This document shows, in pieces, positions 5,613 to 9,921 of a stretch of DNA of 9,921 nt (its first letter is position 1; every line of letters starts with the position of its first letter). The stretch spans positions 1 to 9,921 of the forward strand of contig JBMNOT010000072.1 of assembly GCA_050943225.1 (NCBI GenBank), given 5' to 3'. The position numbers and the translations under genes were made by a program. A model generated the notes under the pieces. That model was not told where the DNA came from and did no database searches. It worked only from the letters and a program-made list of their open reading frames with translations. The DNA comes from SZUA-584 sp050943225. GTDB lineage: Bacteria > Bacillota > Clostridia > Christensenellales > SZUA-584.

Positions 5613-6214
5613 TGTTTCATTTTATATACGTCAACCTGCCGGGGGCCGACGTTAAGCAATGTTTGCACGGCGCGTAAGAGGTTCATCCTGACGGTGATGT
5701 CATCTGCCCCCTCGGCCACCACAATCACGCCCCGTATCTTCGGGCTGATCTCCTTGAGTACCAGCGCTCTGCTGCCGCCGCCATCTCCTAAGGTAACCAC
5801 CTCGCTCTGCGAATTCTCCGTGTTAGTCGTGCTCGTGCCGTTTTCCCTGTTGTCCGTTATCGTCGTGGTCTGCCTATCCACGCTGAATGCCGGCACGATT
5901 TCGCTGGTGGACTCGTAAGTGATCATCACCTCCACATCTCCCGCGCCTTCTATCTGCGACAGCGTCGCCGCCAGTTTTTCCTCGATACTGTCAGCCATGC
6001 TTGTGCTCGGCGCCTCCTGCGTCGCAGCGGGCGCTGTATTTTCCTGCTTTTTTGAAACCAGGCTGCCTGACGAAAAATAGATCACCAGTATTACGATGAT
6101 GATGAGCAGTATCGCCAGGTACTGTATCTTCTTCTTGACATCCAGCTTTCCAAAGCGCGAAAACACCCCCTGCTTGCGTTCGGCGGAAGCTGCAGCATTT
6201 TCCGTTTCACCCAT
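5609..6214 (-). CDS. spoIIIAG: Stage III sporulation protein AG
   Basis: SpoIIIAG builds a large ring in the space between mother cell and forespore membranes, part of the SpoIIIA-SpoIIQ channel. The 201-residue protein has a charged cytoplasmic N-terminus, one membrane helix (about 30-48), a low-complexity Ala/Thr/Ser linker, and the ring-building domain. That domain starts at SIEEKLAATLSQIEGAGDVEVMITY (76-100), is interrupted by a Thr/Ser/Asn-rich insertion (about 107-150) and resumes at KIRGVIVVAEGADD (159-172). The insertion corresponds to the beta-triangle segment of Bacillus SpoIIIAG. ATG at 6214 is chosen because AAGGGTGATC just upstream pairs well with the 16S rRNA tail; the GTG at 6223 is part of that site. 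The stop is 43 nt before the spoIIIAH ATG at 5565. Confidence 0.95.
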   Translation of the reverse strand: MGETENAAASAERKQGVFSRFGKLDVKKKIQYLAILLIIIVILVIYFSSGSLVSKKQENTAPAATQEAPSTSMADSIEEKLAATLSQIEGAGDVEVMITYESTSEIVPAFSVDRQTTTITDNRENGTSTTNTENSQSEVVTLGDGGGSRALVLKEISPKIRGVIVVAEGADDITVRMNLLRAVQTLLNVGPRQVDVYKMKH

Positions 6215-6246
6215 CCAGATCACCCTTTTCCTTACTCATATTTATT

Positions 6247-6558
6247 TTAACCGTCCCCCATATATACCTCATAAACCTTGTAAATGTAGTCTTTGTACGA
6301 GCTGGTCTCCGGCAGAACCGGCCCGCTGCTGCCCGCGCTTTTCAGCGCACCCATAAGCTCAGCCTCCACGTCTGCTCCGGACAGCACGGAAATAAGCGGC
6401 GAGAGTATGATGATAGTGATCACGATGCCGACCACCACCGACACATACTTTTTAATACTGGATTCCGGCAGCAGCATGCTTACCACCATGCCGAATATCA
6501 CGGCCAGCGCCACAGCCGCCGCCCAGTTTTTTATCAATTCGGGTATGACGTCCAGCAT
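6247..6558 (-). CDS. spoIIIAF: Stage III sporulation protein AF, short form
   Basis: This 103-residue membrane protein holds the SpoIIIAF slot between spoIIIAE and spoIIIAG. It has two membrane helices (about 11-30 and 38-60), separated by LPESSIKKYV, the usual short basic turn of this family. B. subtilis SpoIIIAF is about 206 residues and carries a soluble ring-building domain after the helices. Here only about 43 residues follow, ending in a Tyr-rich YKDYIYKVYEVYM, so that domain is missing. There are just 32 nt from the stop to the spoIIIAG ATG, leaving no room for a frameshifted remnant. The start is firm: AGGTGA lies 5 nt before the ATG, overlapping the spoIIIAE stop. Confidence 0.85.
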   Translation of the reverse strand: MLDVIPELIKNWAAAVALAVIFGMVVSMLLPESSIKKYVSVVVGIVITIIILSPLISVLSGADVEAELMGALKSAGSSGPVLPETSSYKDYIYKVYEVYMGDG

Positions 6559-6561
6559 AAC

Positions 6562-7770
6562 TCACCTCAGCATAATATTGGCGTTGCCCGCGCCGATGAT
6601 GACCGCGGTGGTCACGAAAAACATGATGGCCGCCGCTATTACCGCGACAAACAGAATCATCAGCACGTCCGCCGCGTCCTGAACGAATTTGCTCATCCCG
6701 CCTTCCGCGATGGGTTCAAGCACCGCCCCGGTCAGCTTGAACAGAAAGTAGTGCGCAAGTATAGTGAACGCCGGCGATATCACGATGGCCGCGATGATGA
6801 TGATGCCCGCGATGCCCACCGCGTTCTTGATGAGCAGCGTGCAGGTGATCACCACGTCCACCGACTGGGCGAACAGGCTGCCCACAATGGGCACAAACTT
6901 ATCGATGGTGAACTTGGCCGTCTTAATAGACACCCCGTCGAACGAAGACCCCAAAAGCCCATGAATAACCACGACGCCGATGAATATCGTGAGCCCGATG
7001 CCGATACCCCATTTGACGATGCTTTTCAGCAGGCTGCAAAAGCCGCTTAATTTGATGGTGGTGGAAAAATGGCTGATGAGCGTGAACACCGTGAGCAGTA
7101 TGATAAGCGGCAGCACGAACGCTTTATAGAGCATGGAGATGCCAGTGGTCAGCGCAACGGTAGCCGGTTTTAATATCGCGGCGGAGGTGAGGCCGCCCAG
7201 CGCAGTCAGCAGCGCCAGCATCAGCGGGAAGAACTCACCGGTGAAAGAGGTCATCGCCTCGATTGCTCCCGAGCCGATGGAGAACGCCGATGCGAACATG
7301 CCCAGCGCCATGGTGCCCACGATCACGTACTGGGCGGTCTGCGCTGCCTTGCTGACGCTTGTCTCCCCGAACGACGGCTTGAAATGCGAAATCAGGCTGA
7401 ACACCAGCGCCACGATGATAATCTGCGCTACCGCGGGGATGGTTTGCTTCACTCCTGCCAGCAGCGCTTCCATCACCATGCCGAACACGTCGGCGGCGCT
7501 GAGGTCTGCCCCTCCCTGCGCCAGCATCGCAATGAAGCTCTTTAAATCCCTGCCATCCGTCACCGGCGAGAGCGTCTGAGCGTATTCCTGGTAGTACTGC
7601 TCCAGCTCGTGCAAATCCGCGGTGGACAGCGCGTCTGCGATGTTTTCGCGTATCTCTTTCTCAATCTCCTCCGCAACCATCCGGTCAATGTCGTCGTCTG
7701 CCAGCGCCGTGCGCGGAGCTGCCAGCGTCAGCAGGAACGGTATCAGCAAAACCCAAAGCCACTTTTTCAT
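6562..7770 (-). CDS. spoIIIAE: Stage III sporulation protein AE
   Basis: SpoIIIAE is the large polytopic membrane subunit of the SpoIIIA complex, thought to form the core of the mother-cell channel. The 402-residue length matches the Bacillus protein (about 399). It begins with a signal peptide (KKW, then a hydrophobic run, with likely cleavage after TALA at residue 24) and an acidic helical region (26-75). About seven hydrophobic segments follow, near 112-130, 147-165, 180-197, 214-233, 253-273, 306-336 and 369-394. The conserved loop IKTAKFTIDKFVPIVG at 282-297 is a strong family mark. ATG at 7770 has GGGA 8 nt upstream and follows the spoIIIAD stop by 4 nt. Confidence 0.97.
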   Translation of the reverse strand: MKKWLWVLLIPFLLTLAAPRTALADDDIDRMVAEEIEKEIRENIADALSTADLHELEQYYQEYAQTLSPVTDGRDLKSFIAMLAQGGADLSAADVFGMVMEALLAGVKQTIPAVAQIIIVALVFSLISHFKPSFGETSVSKAAQTAQYVIVGTMALGMFASAFSIGSGAIEAMTSFTGEFFPLMLALLTALGGLTSAAILKPATVALTTGISMLYKAFVLPLIILLTVFTLISHFSTTIKLSGFCSLLKSIVKWGIGIGLTIFIGVVVIHGLLGSSFDGVSIKTAKFTIDKFVPIVGSLFAQSVDVVITCTLLIKNAVGIAGIIIIAAIVISPAFTILAHYFLFKLTGAVLEPIAEGGMSKFVQDAADVLMILFVAVIAAAIMFFVTTAVIIGAGNANIMLR

Positions 7771-7774
7771 ATGT

Positions 7775-8161
7775 TTATCCCAGCATTCCCAGCACCAGCG
7801 TCAAAAACGACGTAATGACCGGCAGCGACAGCACAATGATGAACACCCGCCCCGCGATCTCAACCTTGGCCGCCAGCGAGTTTTCACCCGTGTCCTTCAG
7901 TACCTGCACGGCGAACTCGCAGATGTACGCGATGCCGACGATTTTGAGGACGATAGCGATGCTCTCGTATGGTATGTTGTAGCGGCTTATGATGTCCCGC
8001 AGGTAATCCACTGCGACGACGAGGTAGTCCAGCACATAGATGAATATCACGATGCCCGCGATCAGGCTGACCTGCATGGCAAGCTCCGGCTGCTTCTGGC
8101 GTATCGTGACGACCAGCACGCCCGCGACGATGCCGATCAGCGCGATGTTGACTACCTCCAT
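7775..8161 (-). CDS. spoIIIAD: Stage III sporulation protein AD
   Basis: This 128-residue membrane protein of the SpoIIIA complex is close to the usual length (about 133 in B. subtilis). Hydrophobic segments lie at about 3-19, 30-52, 66-87 and 103-126. The IRQKQPELAMQVSLIAG stretch (20-36) and the Glu-containing third segment (GIAYICEFAVQVLKDTGENSLAAKVE, in parts) are typical of the family. SpoIIIAC and SpoIIIAD are related to each other and have been compared to small export-apparatus proteins. The ATG at 8161 is 2 nt past the spoIIIAC stop and 4 nt separate its stop from the spoIIIAE ATG, so translation is probably coupled. Confidence 0.96.
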   Translation of the reverse strand: MEVVNIALIGIVAGVLVVTIRQKQPELAMQVSLIAGIVIFIYVLDYLVVAVDYLRDIISRYNIPYESIAIVLKIVGIAYICEFAVQVLKDTGENSLAAKVEIAGRVFIIVLSLPVITSFLTLVLGMLG

Positions 8162-8163
8162 GG

Positions 8164-8361
8164 CTAGTACAGGTTGAATATCCGCCGGACGTTGTCAAAT
8201 AGGTTGCTGACCAGGTCTACCACCATCAGCAGCACGATGATAAGCCCGGCGATGGTAGCTAACATGGCTATGTCTTCGCGCCCAGACTTTGACAGAAGCA
8301 CGTTCAGTATGGCGATCAGTATGCCGATCGCGGCGATTTTGAATATCAGGTCGATGTCCAA
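8164..8361 (-). CDS. spoIIIAC: Stage III sporulation protein AC
   Basis: This 65-residue membrane protein has two helices (about 5-23 and 33-53) flanking KSGREDIAMLA, a conserved cytoplasmic-loop pattern of SpoIIIAC. Length is normal (about 68 in B. subtilis). The start is TTG at 8361, well supported by AAAGGAGG 6 to 7 nt upstream and by the family N-terminus (DIDLIFKIAAIGI). It follows the spoIIIAB stop by 12 nt and is followed after 2 nt by spoIIIAD. The protein is a mother-cell component of the SpoIIIA-SpoIIQ channel. Confidence 0.96.
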   Translation of the reverse strand: MDIDLIFKIAAIGILIAILNVLLSKSGREDIAMLATIAGLIIVLLMVVDLVSNLFDNVRRIFNLY

Positions 8362-8373
8362 GATTAACCTCCT

Positions 8374-8883
8374 TTATATCAGCAGCAGTGCGATCATCAG
8401 CCCGGTCAATACGCCGGCAGTGTTATATAGCTTTGTTTTTTTGTTCATCTCCTGCTCCAGCGCGACGATATGCTCCGCCAGCCGTTTCAAAAATATTGCT
8501 GCCTGCTTTTCGCTGGGGTTGGTACACAGCGCCGCCAGCGCGCCGCCGCCTTCCTTCAGAAATTCAATGTCCGCCTTGCTGAGAAAGGCAAGGCCATCTC
8601 TGCACATGGCAATGCTCTGCGCCCAGATGTCTTCCAACTTCATCTGGGGTTTTGCCTTCAGCCTCACGGCGCATGCGCGCAGCAGCGGACCCGCCATATC
8701 TCCGCGGCATTCCGAAAGCGCCCTGCATAGCTCCAGTCCCACACCCACCACCTTGTCCGACAGCTGGGTCATCGCGGACAGGTAATCGCGAAAGAAGTCC
8801 AGCCGCTGCAACAGCCTTTTGGACATCAGCCGCCCGATGTACGCGCTGATCACCACGATCAGCAGGCACAATGCCAGCTTCAC
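8374..8883 (-). CDS. spoIIIAB: Stage III sporulation protein AB
   Basis: SpoIIIAB is a 169-residue protein of the mother-cell channel complex. It has an N-terminal membrane helix (about 3-17), a helical cytoplasmic domain related to the GspF family of type II secretion, and a hydrophobic C-terminal helix (about 154-169). Length is standard (about 171 in B. subtilis). Family marks are RLQ-type pairing in LLQRLDFFRDYLSAM (24-38), the EDIWAQSI segment (83-90) and FLKEGGGALA (108-117), where homologs show a similar 'L..LG..LG' turn. The start is GTG at 8883, overlapping the spoIIIAA stop as GTGA, with a strong AAAGGAGGTG site upstream. Confidence 0.95.
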   Translation of the reverse strand: MKLALCLLIVVISAYIGRLMSKRLLQRLDFFRDYLSAMTQLSDKVVGVGLELCRALSECRGDMAGPLLRACAVRLKAKPQMKLEDIWAQSIAMCRDGLAFLSKADIEFLKEGGGALAALCTNPSEKQAAIFLKRLAEHIVALEQEMNKKTKLYNTAGVLTGLMIALLLI

Positions 8884-9875
8884 AGCGCCGCCACCTCCTT
8901 TCCCGCCGCGAGCAGGAAGGGCTTCTCCAGCCGCGGCCTGCCTTTTGCGTCGTGCACCTGCTGGATGGTGATGCGGCCCAGCGACGCGGACAGCACCACC
9001 CAGGCGTCGAACAGCTGCGCCTCGTACACCTGCCGGAAAAACAGCCGATTGAGCAGCGATTCCAAATCCGGCGCGTGCGCCGTCGCGACCATCACGACTC
9101 CGCAGTTGGCCACTTCCTTCAGCGCTTCCAGGTCCTCGGATTTGCCTATTTCGTCCGTCACGATCACGTCGGGCGACAGCGAGCGCAGCGCCATGAACAC
9201 CCCGGCGTACTTTAACACGCCGGATATCACATCGGTTTCGCGGCCCACGTCGAACAGCGGCGTGCCGTACAGCGAGGCGGCCAGCTCCTGCCGCTCGTCG
9301 ATCAGCGACACCTTGCAGGGATTAAGCCCGATGCCGCTGCCCGCACTGCGGGCGATATCCCGCGCGATGGTGGTCTTGCCCAGCTTGGGTGACGAGATAA
9401 TGAGCGTGTTGACAAGCCTGCCGTTATTTGAGATATATGGCAGCAGGCCGCAGCTTATGCCCGTCATCTCGCGCGGTATGCGGAAATTGATGCCGCTTAT
9501 GCTTTTATACGTTTTGAGCCTGCCGTCCGCCGTGATTGCGCTGCCGGACAGCCCGGCGCGTATGCCGCTGCTGAGCGTCAAAAAGCCCTGCCTGATTTCA
9601 TCCTCGAAGGCATATGGCGATTTGCCGGTGATGGCGAGATACGTCTGCTCGATATCCTCTTCCGTCACGATAAGGCCCGAATGGCTGCCGACGCGCCCGT
9701 CCGCGTAGACGCAGTAGCCGCGCTCGGCGGTATAGATCATCAGCGGGCGGCCCGACCTGAGCCGCAGTTCCTCGACTTGCGGCAGCAGAGCAGTGGATAC
9801 GGCTATTATCGCCGCGTTGATATGGGCGGGAAGATACCTCTCCAGGACAAAAGTCCATTCAATCATTTGTTTCAT
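8880..9875 (-). CDS. spoIIIAA: Stage III sporulation protein AA (ATPase)
   Basis: SpoIIIAA is the cytoplasmic ATPase of the SpoIIIA complex, related to secretion ATPases of the type II/IV class. The 331-residue protein has an N-terminal domain with VEELRLRSGRPL (34-45), a linker region with LSSGIRAGLSGSA (101-113) and NFRIPREMTGI (130-140), then the ATPase core. The core shows Walker A SSPKLGKTT (161-169), LIDERQELA (191-199), LSPDVIVTDEIGKSED (233-248) as Walker B, and NCGVVMVATAHA (257-268). The first Walker A residue is Ser rather than Gly, but the GKTT is intact. ATG at 9875 is used; ATG at 9866 is an alternative, and neither has a clear ribosome site. The stop overlaps spoIIIAB by 4 nt. 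Confidence 0.96.
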   Translation of the reverse strand: MKQMIEWTFVLERYLPAHINAAIIAVSTALLPQVEELRLRSGRPLMIYTAERGYCVYADGRVGSHSGLIVTEEDIEQTYLAITGKSPYAFEDEIRQGFLTLSSGIRAGLSGSAITADGRLKTYKSISGINFRIPREMTGISCGLLPYISNNGRLVNTLIISSPKLGKTTIARDIARSAGSGIGLNPCKVSLIDERQELAASLYGTPLFDVGRETDVISGVLKYAGVFMALRSLSPDVIVTDEIGKSEDLEALKEVANCGVVMVATAHAPDLESLLNRLFFRQVYEAQLFDAWVVLSASLGRITIQQVHDAKGRPRLEKPFLLAAGKEVAAL

Positions 9876-9921
9876 GGTAATGTATATGACTTATGGCGTG
9901 CGTTTAATAACTGAAATAAAA
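9876..9921 (-). other. Short region upstream of spoIIIAA, role unresolved
   Basis: These 46 nt lead into spoIIIAA. TATACATT (9886-9879, minus strand) resembles the sigma-E -10 (CATACAnT), but the implied start would fall on the spoIIIAA ATG at 9875 and no convincing -35 is seen. One minus-strand frame reads FISVIKRTP and stops at 9893-9891, which could be the tail of an upstream gene. Both readings are weak. Confidence 0.2.

Noticed and set aside
8965..9708. 247-residue plus-strand frame opposite spoIIIAA
   Set aside because: Ser-rich low-information translation opposite a gene with a full ATPase signature.
9879..9902. Sigma-E promoter for spoIIIAA (TATACATT as -10)
   Set aside because: The implied transcription start would fall on the first codons and the -35 match is poor. 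The true promoter may lie beyond the window.

Overview
The window is a single-direction stretch of a Firmicutes (Clostridia-type) chromosome. Every supported gene lies on the minus strand, so transcription runs from the right edge (9921) to the left edge (1). A complete spoIIIA sporulation operon shows an endospore-forming lineage. The GC-rich third codon positions (overall GC in the mid to high 50s per cent by eye) and the presence of a TsaD-like 'M22' paralog between nusB and folD fit a GC-rich, anaerobic, clostridial-type genome rather than Bacillus. I cannot name the species.

Right part (about 9875 to 5029): spoIIIAA-AB-AC-AD-AE-AF-AG-AH, all eight genes in canonical order. Their products form the mother-cell half of the 'feeding tube' channel (SpoIIIA-SpoIIQ) that joins mother cell and forespore during engulfment. 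The oddity is SpoIIIAF, which has its two membrane helices but only about 40 residues after them, so the soluble ring-forming domain known in Bacillus appears to be missing.

Middle (about 5028 to 3705): a 94-nt gap carries a strong housekeeping-type promoter (TTGTAA, 17 nt, TATAAT with extended TG). It is followed by a three-gene envelope-stress module: Asp23/Gls24-family protein, AmaP-like membrane anchor and a DUF2273 small membrane protein. A perfect 16-bp palindrome sits over the asp23 translation start, and the asp23 start codon is itself ambiguous.

Left part (3693 to 1): nusB, a TsaD/Kae1-like M22-family paralog of unknown function, folD, xseA, xseB and the first 26 codons of a polyprenyl synthase (probably ispA). 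From nusB onward each gene overlaps the next by 1 to 17 nt, which suggests translational coupling. The order resembles the B. subtilis spoIIIA-accBC-yqhY-nusB-folD-xseA-xseB-ispA region, except that accB-accC are absent and amaP, DUF2273 and the TsaD-like gene are inserted.

There are no RNA genes, mobile elements, CRISPR arrays or gene-free stretches above 300 bases. Long open frames on the plus strand are antisense shadows of the real genes. I see no clearly novel multi-gene system. The points most worth a second look are the short SpoIIIAF, the TsaD-like paralog, and the palindrome and start-codon arrangement at asp23.
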